Shown: positions 1 through 5,717 of the stretch, one piece after another
How positions within the stretch are numbered: position 1 is the stretch's first letter
How the letters are laid out: each line of letters opens with the position of its first letter
NCBI GenBank assembly: GCA_016178435.1
Contig: JACOTK010000270.1
Coordinates: 1 to 11,838 of the forward strand
Source: Actinomycetota bacterium
GTDB lineage: Bacteria; Actinomycetota; Acidimicrobiia; Acidimicrobiales; CADCSY01
Length of the DNA: 11,838 nucleotides
Direction of reading: 5' to 3'
The notes under the pieces: generated by a model
The model's database searches: none
What the model saw: the letters and a program-made list of their open reading frames with translations, nothing else
What the model was told of the DNA's origin: nothing
Position numbers and translations under genes: made by a program

Positions 1-180
1 CTGGGGGTGCTCGGTCTCGAGCCTGACGCGATGAGCTGGGGAACCAAACCCCATGACGTCCTGCCCTACCTCCCGCCGGGCGGGCGCCTGGAGTCGCTCG
101 CCGAAACCGGGCACTTCGTCCATGCCGAGCGACCGGCCGAGGTGGCGACACTCATCCTGGACTTCCTCCCCACACCCTGA
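1..180 (+). CDS. alpha/beta hydrolase, C-terminal end (5' truncated by window)
   Basis: Reading frame 1 is open from the first base to a TGA at 178-180 and encodes the last 59 residues of a protein whose start lies outside the window. The segment GHFVHAERPAEVA is the typical C-terminal end of an alpha/beta-hydrolase. The His in GHFVH would be the base of the catalytic triad, followed by the last helix (LILDFL). The preceding leucine- and proline-rich stretch with LPPGGRLESL fits the strand before that His. The family is broad (esterases, epoxide hydrolases, C-C bond hydrolases), so no substrate can be given. Another hydrolase-fold gene starts only 34 bp downstream on the same strand, so the two are probably co-transcribed. 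The fold assignment is fairly sure; the function is open. Confidence 0.75.
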   Translation: MGVLGLEPDAMSWGTKPHDVLPYLPPGGRLESLAETGHFVHAERPAEVATLILDFLPTP

Positions 181-214
181 CCGACCTGACCCACCGAGAC
201 CACCCGAGAGACCA

Positions 215-892
215 ATGAGCCCTTCCGAGACCATCATGCTCACCCATGTCAAAGCCCGATTGGCATTGCATCACCTGGCCGAGGGTGACGGTCGTCCACT
301 CCTGTTGCTGCACGGCCTCGGTGAGGCATCGCCCATCTCGGTGCCGACATCGGCAGCCGCTTGGCCCGGCCCCGTTTGGGCCCTGGACTTCACGGGCCAT
401 GGCGCATCGACCGTTCCCCTGGGGGGCGGCTACACGAGTGAGATGCTCATGGCCGATGTCGACATCGCCATCGCCCACCTGGGGAACGTCACCATCCTCG
501 GCCGCGGACTCGGAGGTTACGTTGCGCTCCTGATCGCAGGGGCACGCTCCAAGGAGGTACGCGGCGCAGTCATCACCGACGGGCCGGGTCTCTTCGGGGG
601 GCAGAACAGCGGACCGAGCTCGGCGCACATCCTGACCGTTGCGCATCCACCGACCGAGCTCGATCGACCCACCCCCGACCCGTTCGCCCTGATCGAGCTG
701 TCCACCGATGTGCGTCCCCCCGACTACGCGACCAATTTCGCCCGCATGGCCGCCCAGATGTCGGACCTCGATCGCCCCGTCACCGTGGCCGCCCGCGGAC
801 GCTCGCCCTGGATCGACGCGGTCATCCAGGAGGTCGGTGTCGACACCAACACCGTCGAAGCGGCGCTCGCCAACTACGCAGCCATCAGCTGA
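215..892 (+). CDS. alpha/beta-hydrolase-fold protein lacking the nucleophile serine (possible pseudoenzyme)
   Basis: The product has 225 residues if ATG 215 is used; an in-frame ATG at 236 is the alternative. The frame is open further upstream, but that part is antisense-like, Pro/Arg/Ser-rich sequence overlapping the previous gene, so I reject it. Residues 28-36 (PLLLLHGLG) give the oxyanion HG at 33-34, and residues 58-64 (DFTGHGA) match the usual D-x-x-GHG-x-S strand. The nucleophile elbow, expected as G-H-S-M-G-G, reads GRGLGG at residues 96-101, so Gly98 replaces the catalytic Ser. No GH-x-x-H triad histidine is visible near the C terminus, and the protein is shorter than the usual 260-300 residues. 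There is no in-frame stop or obvious frameshift, so it is an intact ORF. It could be a non-catalytic hydrolase-fold protein or an enzyme with altered chemistry. Confidence 0.75.
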   Translation: MSPSETIMLTHVKARLALHHLAEGDGRPLLLLHGLGEASPISVPTSAAAWPGPVWALDFTGHGASTVPLGGGYTSEMLMADVDIAIAHLGNVTILGRGLGGYVALLIAGARSKEVRGAVITDGPGLFGGQNSGPSSAHILTVAHPPTELDRPTPDPFALIELSTDVRPPDYATNFARMAAQMSDLDRPVTVAARGRSPWIDAVIQEVGVDTNTVEAALANYAAIS

Positions 893-938
893 GCATGAGC
901 CGCGCCAAGTCCGCTCTGCGCCGTTCCGGCATGGAACC

Positions 939-2462
939 ATGAACAGCCCGGTGGAAACATCGCTCGGCCTGTTGCAGGGTGGACGCAGTGGCGAGGCTCA
1001 CGTCTTCAAGGGCATCCCGTACGCGCAGCCCCCCTTGGGCAGGCTGCGGTTCGCTCCCCCACTGCCCCCGAGCCCCTGGGTCGGCGTTCGGGAGGCCGGC
1101 GCCTTCTCGGCGGCGTCGATGCAGAACACGTCGAGCGTCGACCGCATGCTGGGGTCAAAGCCGCCGGAGATGAGCGAGGATTGCCTCACCCTCAACGTCT
1201 GGACGCCGGGCCTCGATGATGCCGGGCGGCCGGTGATGGTATGGATCCACGGTGGCTCGTTCCTCTCGGGGTCCGGTCGCGCCCCCTGGTACGACGGGTC
1301 CGCATTTGCCGTCAATGGCGACGTGGTCGTCGTCACGATCAACTACCGACTCGGCGCGCTCGGCTTTCTCCACCTGGCCGAATTCGACGACGAGCTTGCA
1401 TCGTCGGGCAACGCCGGTCTGCTCGACCAGGTTGGCGCCCTCCAGTGGGTACGGAACAACATCGCCGGTTTCGGCGGAAGCCCCGACAACGTCACCGTGT
1501 TCGGTGAGTCCGCCGGGGCCATGGGCATCGGGGCCCTGCTCGCCTGTGCTCCGGCGAAGGGCCTGTTCCACAAAGCCATCCTGCAAAGTGGAGCTGCCGA
1601 CAACGTCATCGACACCCACGAGGCTTCCAAGGTCACCCGACAGTTGCTCGACGCCCTTGGGCTCGACGCCGGCCGAGGAGTTGTGGAGCGGCTCCGGGAG
1701 GTTCCGTGCGAGTCCATCCTCGCGGCCCAGGCCGACGTGCGCAGCCTGCACCTCCAAACCGGCATGCCCTGGCGTCCGGTGGTCGACGGCTCGGTGATTC
1801 CCCTCGAGCCGTCGGAAGCGATCGGCCGTGGTGGCCCCGCACCTGTTCGTCTGCTCGTGGGCACCAATCTCGACGAGGTCCGTTTCTTCACGCTCTTCGA
1901 TCAACAGACCAATCAGCTCACCGACGACACCTTGATCGAACGCTGCGACAAACGGCTGGGCAACGGCAGTGGGGCCCCTCTCGTCGAGCAGTATCGGGCC
2001 GCTCGACCCGAGCTCAGCGCCCCCCAGGTCTGGGCGGCCATCGAGACCGACCGCATCTTTCGCATTCCCGCGATTGCGCTGCTCGACCTGCATGCTCGAC
2101 ACCAGTCCGGTTCGTTCGGCTACCTCTTCACCTGGGCAACCCCGGCTTTCGGCGGATCGCTCGGGGCCTGCCACGTGCTCGAGGTTCCCTTCGTCTTCGA
2201 CAACCTGCACCAGCCGGGCGTCAAGGGACTCTGCGGACCGGTCACCCCCGCGATGCAGCAGCTCGCCTCCAACCTGCACGGCGCCTGGACGGCCTTTGCG
2301 CACGACGGCGACCCCACCCACCCGGGTATTCCGACGTGGTCGGGCTGGGAGGAATCCCGTCGGCCATCGATGGTGTTGGACGAGACCTGCCTGCTCGAGT
2401 GCGATCCCGGCGGCGACGCCCGGACCCTGCTCGCCGAGGTGCTCGCAACGAACCGCCCCTGA
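939..2462 (+). CDS. carboxylesterase type B (COesterase / para-nitrobenzyl-esterase-like)
   Basis: The protein has 507 residues from ATG 939, which is the usual size for bacterial type-B carboxylesterases. An open extension upstream to 708 overlaps the previous gene and lacks family character. Family marks in order are: GIPYAQPPLG-RLRF (25-38), the EDCLTLNVWTP signature (80-90), the oxyanion HGG (104-106), FGESAG with nucleophile Ser191, GTNLDE with the acid Glu313, and GACHVLEVPFVF with catalytic His412. All triad residues are present, so it should hydrolyse carboxylic esters. No signal peptide is visible, which suggests a cytoplasmic enzyme. It lies 46 bp behind the hydrolase-like gene on the same strand and faces the crotonase gene tail to tail. 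Its natural ester substrate cannot be deduced. Confidence 0.93.
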   Translation: MNSPVETSLGLLQGGRSGEAHVFKGIPYAQPPLGRLRFAPPLPPSPWVGVREAGAFSAASMQNTSSVDRMLGSKPPEMSEDCLTLNVWTPGLDDAGRPVMVWIHGGSFLSGSGRAPWYDGSAFAVNGDVVVVTINYRLGALGFLHLAEFDDELASSGNAGLLDQVGALQWVRNNIAGFGGSPDNVTVFGESAGAMGIGALLACAPAKGLFHKAILQSGAADNVIDTHEASKVTRQLLDALGLDAGRGVVERLREVPCESILAAQADVRSLHLQTGMPWRPVVDGSVIPLEPSEAIGRGGPAPVRLLVGTNLDEVRFFTLFDQQTNQLTDDTLIERCDKRLGNGSGAPLVEQYRAARPELSAPQVWAAIETDRIFRIPAIALLDLHARHQSGSFGYLFTWATPAFGGSLGACHVLEVPFVFDNLHQPGVKGLCGPVTPAMQQLASNLHGAWTAFAHDGDPTHPGIPTWSGWEESRRPSMVLDETCLLECDPGGDARTLLAEVLATNRP

Positions 2463-2483
2463 GCGATCGCCCGCAGGGGGTCA

Positions 2484-2507
2484 TGGCCGGGGCGGAAAGC
2501 CCGGCTA
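2484..2507. terminator. possible bidirectional terminator hairpin between convergent genes
   Basis: GCCGGG (2486-2491) and CCCGGC (2500-2505) form a stem with an 8-nt loop. It can be extended by a G-T and a T-A pair to 2484/2507. It lies in the 42-bp gap between the carboxylesterase stop and the crotonase stop and overlaps the crotonase stop codon. No T-tract follows on either strand, so this is a weak call made on position and symmetry. Confidence 0.3.
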
Positions 2508-3299
2508 ACGGTAGGGGGAGAAGTCGGGAGGTCGCTTCTCGTTGAATGCGCTCACCCCTTCGAGGGCCTCGTCACTCGTGACGAACAGATCGAGCGTGTC
2601 CCAGGCCATCGTGCCGATGCCGGCCACCGACTCACTTGCCGCGTTGAACGAGTGCTTGAGCACCTTCAATGCCGTCGGGCTCTTCGCCAACAACTTGTCG
2701 GCCCAGATCCGGACCTCGCCGGCCAGGTCGGCGCCGGGCACGACCTTGTTCACCAGGCCCCACTGCAGCGCCGTCTGCGCGTCGTACTGCTCACACAGGT
2801 ACCAGATCTCCCGGGCCCGCTTCTCACCCACCACCGATGCCAGGTAGGCCGTACCGAAGCCCGCGTCGAACGAGCCGACCTTGGGCCCGGCCTGCGCGAA
2901 GGTCGCGTGGTCGGCCGCAATCGTCAGATCGCACAACACGTGCAGCACGTGGCCACCGCCGATGGCGATGCCGTTCACCGCGGCGATCACCGGCTTGGGG
3001 ATGTCGCGGATCACCCGGTGCAGCGTTTCCACCTCGAACAGTCCGGTCTCGCTCGGCCCGTAGTCACCGGTCTCACGGCGTTGCTTCTGGTCCCCTCCGG
3101 CACAGAAGGCCTTGTCGCCCGCACCCGTCAGAGCCACCACACCCACCGATCGATCGGCCCAGGCCGACTTGAGGCAGGCAATCAGCTCGTCGACCGTCCG
3201 GGCACGAAAAGCGTTGTAGCGCTCGGATCGATCGATCGTCACCCACGCCAGGCCTTTGTCCACCGAATAAGTCACATCCTGCAACTCGTCACGTCTCAT
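2505..3299 (-). CDS. crotonase-superfamily enzyme of the MenB/BadI group (naphthoyl-CoA synthase or 2-ketocyclohexanecarboxyl-CoA hydrolase-like)
   Basis: The protein has 264 residues and starts at the ATG at 3299. Crotonase features are the CoA/oxyanion segment GDKAFCAGGDQK (61-72), PKPVIAAVNG-IAIGGGHVLH (101-120) and CDLTIAAD (123-130). AGPKVGSFDAGFGTAYLA (137-154), REIWYLCEQYDAQ and the terminal EKRPPDFSPYR are hallmarks of MenB (Dieckmann-type ring closure to dihydroxynaphthoyl-CoA) and of its close relative BadI (ring opening of ketocyclohexanecarboxyl-CoA). Ser143 and Asp145 match the MenB active-site pair. Gly138 matches the bicarbonate-dependent MenB type. The C-terminal Tyr that I recall in both MenB and BadI appears to be Val240, so the exact reaction is uncertain. 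No other menaquinone gene is in the window, and the divergent neighbour is a putative oxygenase operon, which favours a catabolic role. Confidence 0.88.
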   Translation of the reverse strand: MRRDELQDVTYSVDKGLAWVTIDRSERYNAFRARTVDELIACLKSAWADRSVGVVALTGAGDKAFCAGGDQKQRRETGDYGPSETGLFEVETLHRVIRDIPKPVIAAVNGIAIGGGHVLHVLCDLTIAADHATFAQAGPKVGSFDAGFGTAYLASVVGEKRAREIWYLCEQYDAQTALQWGLVNKVVPGADLAGEVRIWADKLLAKSPTALKVLKHSFNAASESVAGIGTMAWDTLDLFVTSDEALEGVSAFNEKRPPDFSPYR

Positions 3300-3311
3300 A
3301 CGGGGACTCTA
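3300..3311 (-). promoter_or_regulatory. -10 element for the crotonase gene, probable leaderless start
   Basis: Read on the minus strand, TAGAGT (3311 to 3306) matches the actinobacterial TAnnnT -10 pattern. It is followed by only six bases before the ATG at 3299. A transcript started at the normal distance would begin at, or within a base or two of, the start codon. No Shine-Dalgarno sequence is present. No good -35 is seen. Confidence 0.45.
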
Positions 3312-3337
3312 GGTCGTCACACCGATACCAGGATGGC

Positions 3338-3372
3338 TTGCGACAAACTGCCTTCCGTGTATCGTTGAGGCC
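3338..3372 (+). promoter_or_regulatory. promoter for the ferredoxin/diiron operon, probable leaderless GTG start
   Basis: TTGCGA (3338-3343) and TATCGT (3360-3365) are separated by 16 bp and resemble a -35/-10 pair of the housekeeping sigma factor. Seven bases separate the -10 box from the GTG at 3373, so transcription would begin at or next to the start codon. The only Shine-Dalgarno-like bases (GAGG, 3367-3370) lie too close to the GTG to work well. Confidence 0.5.
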
Positions 3373-3663
3373 GTGGCACGCACATTCAAGAAACGGCACG
3401 GGGCTCCCTACGTCATCATTGAAGGCTGCATCGAATGCAACATCTGCGTACGGGTGTGCCCCTACGACGCCATATTCATGAGCGACGACTTCGAGATCGT
3501 GGTCGACGGCGCGAAGTGTCCTGGCTGTCACCGCTGCTATGACCCGTGTCCCGTGGATGCCATCGTCCCGATGGACGATCCACGTGCCGCAAAGATTCGC
3601 GATTCGAACCGCCCGTTCGTTCTCGAAAACTGGCCAGAGCTCTTGGCCACCCAAGCCAAATAG
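3373..3663 (+). CDS. 2[4Fe-4S] ferredoxin
   Basis: The protein has 96 residues and starts at GTG 3373; the next in-frame ATG would remove the first cluster motif. Two complete bacterial-type motifs are visible: C19-x2-C22-x2-C25-x3-C29-P and C49-x2-C52-x2-C55-x3-C59-P. Each set of three plus the distal fourth cysteine would hold one of two [4Fe-4S] clusters, making a soluble low-potential electron carrier. The core is followed by a tail of about 30 residues (66-96, containing NRPFVLENWPELL) that could serve as a docking segment. The N terminus is basic (residues 3-9). It is the first gene of the operon, 27 bp before a diiron protein, so it is the natural candidate for that protein's electron donor. 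No ferredoxin reductase is encoded in the window. Confidence 0.93.
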   Translation: MARTFKKRHGAPYVIIEGCIECNICVRVCPYDAIFMSDDFEIVVDGAKCPGCHRCYDPCPVDAIVPMDDPRAAKIRDSNRPFVLENWPELLATQAK

Positions 3664-3674
3664 GCAATTCCAAC

Positions 3675-3681
3675 AAGGGGG
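3675..3681 (+). promoter_or_regulatory. ribosome binding site for the diiron subunit
   Basis: AAGGGGG ends nine bases before ATG 3691 and supports that start over the in-frame ATG four codons later. The same G-run type of site precedes the genes at 7055 and 8061. Confidence 0.6.
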
Positions 3682-3690
3682 TAATGCATC

Positions 3691-4560
3691 ATGAAGAAAT
3701 TCATGACGTCCGACGAGCTTGCTCGTGACGACCGATTCACTCGCACGCCGGTGCCACTCGACTTCCTCATGGCCGAGGAGGTGACGGTCGAGCAGGTCGA
3801 AGAGACCATGAACATGCTGCTCTCCAACAACGAGATGCGCGAGATGATGGAGGAACAGGGCGGCGCCAGTGGCAACCTGTTCAAGCGGGTTCGTCCCACC
3901 GACGACGAGGCGCCGCTGTTCATCAAGACCCAGATGCACGGCATCTTCATGGGTGAGATGCAGGCCCTCGAGGCCGCAGGGCGCAGCGCATGGGACTTCA
4001 CCGACGACAAGGAGCTTCCCTGGGCCTTCCAGCTCGACATGGCTCGCCAGTGCTGGGACGAGACCCGTCACGTCGAGATCTACTCGGCGCTGCTCGATCA
4101 CGTCGACGCACGCATCGGCCAGTTCCCCGAGAACCTTTTCCTCTTCGAGTTCGGCTGCTCGAACGACCCCGCGGAGCGCGTGGTGGGCGTGAACCGTTGC
4201 CTCGAGGGCTTGGCGCTCGACGTGTTCAACGACACCATCCGCTTCGGCAAGCAGGCCGAGGACGAGACCATCTGGCGTTCCGTCGACTACGTGTCGGCCG
4301 ATGAGGTCACCCACGTCCGCTTCGGTTCGGTCTGGAGCCGTGCGCTCACCGAGAACGACCCCAAGCGTCGCAAGAAGGTGCTTGACTTCCAGCGCAAGGT
4401 TGACCGGGCGTTCAGCCTCGGTGGCCTTCGCGGCTCCTACGACGGCGCCAACGTCGAGGGCTTCCTGCCTCTCGCCGTGGAGTTCCGCAAGCTTGCCGGG
4501 TTCTCCGATGCCGACATCGCCGAGGTCGCCGGCGCAGCCCCCAAGATCGTGAAGGCGTAA
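3691..4560 (+). CDS. ferritin-like diiron protein, putative catalytic subunit of an oxygenase/oxidase
   Basis: The protein has 289 residues. A full ferritin-like diiron ligand set is present in the canonical order E ... ExxH ... E ... ExxH. These are Glu89 (FMGEMQALE), Glu124/His127 (WDETRHVEIY), Glu172 (RCLEGLALDVF) and Glu205/His208 (ADEVTHVRFG). The spacings of 35 and 33 residues between helices fit a four-helix bundle. The ADEVTHVRFG segment recalls the DUF455-type ferritin-like family, but I do not recognise a characterised homologue. Such sites activate O2 in hydroxylases, N-oxygenases and desaturases, or oxidise iron. The preceding ferredoxin and the co-translated helical partner (3-bp gap) favour an O2-activating enzyme over iron storage. 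The N-terminal 60 residues are Met/Glu-rich and helical. There is no signal peptide or membrane segment. The diiron fold is well supported; the substrate is unknown. Confidence 0.85.
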   Translation: MKKFMTSDELARDDRFTRTPVPLDFLMAEEVTVEQVEETMNMLLSNNEMREMMEEQGGASGNLFKRVRPTDDEAPLFIKTQMHGIFMGEMQALEAAGRSAWDFTDDKELPWAFQLDMARQCWDETRHVEIYSALLDHVDARIGQFPENLFLFEFGCSNDPAERVVGVNRCLEGLALDVFNDTIRFGKQAEDETIWRSVDYVSADEVTHVRFGSVWSRALTENDPKRRKKVLDFQRKVDRAFSLGGLRGSYDGANVEGFLPLAVEFRKLAGFSDADIAEVAGAAPKIVKA

Positions 4561-4563
4561 CTC

Positions 4564-5349
4564 ATGGCAACGAAGAAACCTGCGACGACCAAGACCGCCA
4601 AAGCGGCAACCAACGGCAACGGGTCCGGCGACGTCGCCGGTTACGGCCCGTCTCGTCACGCGCAGCCGTTCCCGTACTGGGATCGCCGTCGCCTCGTCGG
4701 CGAATGGACGGTCGAGGAATCCGTCGAGCGCATCGTCAACTACCGGTACGCCGAGCAGCAGATCTCCGCAGCCCTCGGTGGTTGGGTTGCGACGATTCCC
4801 GAGCTGGATGTGAAAGCCATGTTCGGCCCTCATTGCTACCAACACGCCTGGGCATGCGACCTGTGGCGTCTGCGTCTTCCCGAGCTGCGTGAAAACGACG
4901 AGCTACGAGCCGAGCCGGCGAACCCCGAGTTCGAGGCCTTCATGAAGGAGCTCACCAGTCCCGAAGATGGTGACCTGACGGTCGAGAAGCTCGTTGGCAC
5001 GTACCGTGTGCTCGTTCCTCACCTGCTCGCCACCTACACGTTCCATCAGAAGGTGACCTCGGACATCGTCGACTCCCCGACCGTGCGCATTCTCGGCTTC
5101 ATGTTGGCCGACCTGCACACGCAGTTTGTCGAGGGCGAGATGATGATCCAGGACCTGGCTCGCACACCCAAGCTTCGTGAGCGCGCCGGCAAGTGGCAGA
5201 CGCACCTCGACGTCATGTTGGCCAAGTCGGGAGGCGTAGCCGGAGAGCACACGCTCGGCGGGCGATCGAGGATCGTCATGCCCGGCAAGGCGATCCTCGG
5301 TCCGGCGCTTCGTACGAAGCTCGAAGCGGCAGGCACAGCCTCATCGTGA
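4564..5349 (+). CDS. helical protein, probable metal-free ferritin-like partner subunit
   Basis: The protein has 261 residues. ATG 4564 lies three bases after the diiron-subunit stop, suggesting coupled translation. Residues 1-25 are a Lys/Ala/Thr-rich, probably disordered tail (MATKKPATTKTAKAATNG). The rest is helical. It can be laid over a ferritin-like pattern in which ligands have decayed. Glu64 (YAEQQI) could be a first-helix Glu. The first ExxH becomes C91-Y-Q-H94. The second becomes A182-D-L-H185 in LADLHTQFVEGEMM. The histidines remain, but the paired glutamates are gone, so a normal diiron site is unlikely. Pairing of an active and an inactive helical subunit is known from bacterial multicomponent monooxygenases and from PaaA/PaaC. 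Here it is inferred from gene order and the residual pattern. I do not recognise a named family. Confidence 0.7.
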   Translation: MATKKPATTKTAKAATNGNGSGDVAGYGPSRHAQPFPYWDRRRLVGEWTVEESVERIVNYRYAEQQISAALGGWVATIPELDVKAMFGPHCYQHAWACDLWRLRLPELRENDELRAEPANPEFEAFMKELTSPEDGDLTVEKLVGTYRVLVPHLLATYTFHQKVTSDIVDSPTVRILGFMLADLHTQFVEGEMMIQDLARTPKLRERAGKWQTHLDVMLAKSGGVAGEHTLGGRSRIVMPGKAILGPALRTKLEAAGTASS

Positions 5350-5657
5350 CACCCGACCCTGAACGCGATGTGACCTCCACCGAGGTCTATTTCGACGACG
5401 CCATCACGGAGACGCTGCAAATCGAGCAGCGTCTCCGTGATGCGGGTTATGCCGTTCTGCCCGAAGTCCTGAACATGGGCGGCGACTTCGACTTCGAGGG
5501 CGACACCATTGCCGACGTCCTCGCGGAAGCCCAGTCCTACCTCCTGCACCAACAGACGATCGACCTCGCCGGCGCACGCATCCTCGCCACTCTTGGCGAG
5601 GTGGCCGTCAAAGCCCAGGCGTTCGACGCGATCGTCCGCATCCATCGCCGCAGCTGA
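5346..5657 (+). CDS. small conserved-context protein of unknown family (103 aa)
   Basis: The start is GTG 5346, which overlaps the upstream TGA in a GTGA junction, a classic sign of translational coupling. An in-frame GTG at 5370 is the alternative, and the frame stays open upstream only as overlap with the previous gene. The product has 103 residues and is acidic in its first two thirds (TSTEVYFDDAITETLQIEQ; GGDFDFEGDT). A basic end (IVRIHRRS) closes the chain. It appears mostly alpha-helical, and there is no Cys, signal peptide or membrane segment. I do not recognise it. As the fourth member of the operon it could be a small structural or effector subunit of the diiron complex, by analogy with the small subunits of multicomponent monooxygenases; this is inference only. 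Confidence 0.75.
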   Translation: MTPDPERDVTSTEVYFDDAITETLQIEQRLRDAGYAVLPEVLNMGGDFDFEGDTIADVLAEAQSYLLHQQTIDLAGARILATLGEVAVKAQAFDAIVRIHRRS

Positions 5658-5661
5658 GGGG

Positions 5662-5683
5662 CGGGGTCGCTCGACCCTGTTTT
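5662..5683 (+). terminator. intrinsic terminator-like hairpin after the diiron operon
   Basis: GGGTC (5664-5668) pairs with GACCC (5673-5677) around a GCTC tetraloop. The stem can be extended outward by a G-T and a C-G pair (to 5662/5679). It is followed by TTTT at 5680-5683, rare in this GC-rich DNA. It lies five bases past the stop of the 103-residue gene and would end or attenuate the transcript before the amidohydrolase gene. Confidence 0.5.
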
Positions 5684-5717
5684 GTGCCGTGGCGACCCGG
5701 CGGTCACCATGGTCGCC

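Noticed and set aside
53..214. N-terminal extension of the second hydrolase-like protein back to 53
   Set aside because: The extension overlaps the upstream hydrolase in another frame and is low-complexity Pro/Arg/Ser; ATG 215 gives a protein that begins where the fold begins.
708..938. Remnant of a frameshifted hydrolase C terminus in the frame overlapping 708-938
   Set aside because: The translation is Arg/Pro/Ser-rich with no hydrolase motif, so it does not supply the missing triad His of the preceding gene.
1155..2321. 388-codon minus-strand ORF antisense to the carboxylesterase
   Set aside because: It is the antisense shadow of a gene with a complete catalytic triad and shows no recognisable domain.
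2490..2502. GGGCGGAAAGCCC, 11 of 13 bases like one arm of the 7986-8024 inverted repeat
   Set aside because: It has no matching opposite arm and such G/C-A3-G/C strings are likely by chance in this composition; at most it belongs to the local hairpin between convergent genes.
3691..4560. Assignment of the diiron protein as BoxB benzoyl-CoA epoxidase, with the crotonase as BoxC
   Set aside because: BoxB is much longer (about 470 residues) and BoxC is a larger, different crotonase; here the crotonase is MenB/BadI-like.
3289..4845. 518-codon minus-strand ORF antisense to the ferredoxin and diiron genes
   Set aside because: It has no family motif, is rich in the residues expected from reading GC-biased codons backwards, and lies opposite genes with clear cluster- and metal-binding motifs.
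3691..5657. Assignment of the operon as phenylacetyl-CoA epoxidase (PaaABC)
   Set aside because: The subunit sizes are loosely similar, but the sequences lack PaaA, PaaB and PaaC motifs as I know them, and the donor is a 2[4Fe-4S] ferredoxin rather than a PaaE-type reductase.
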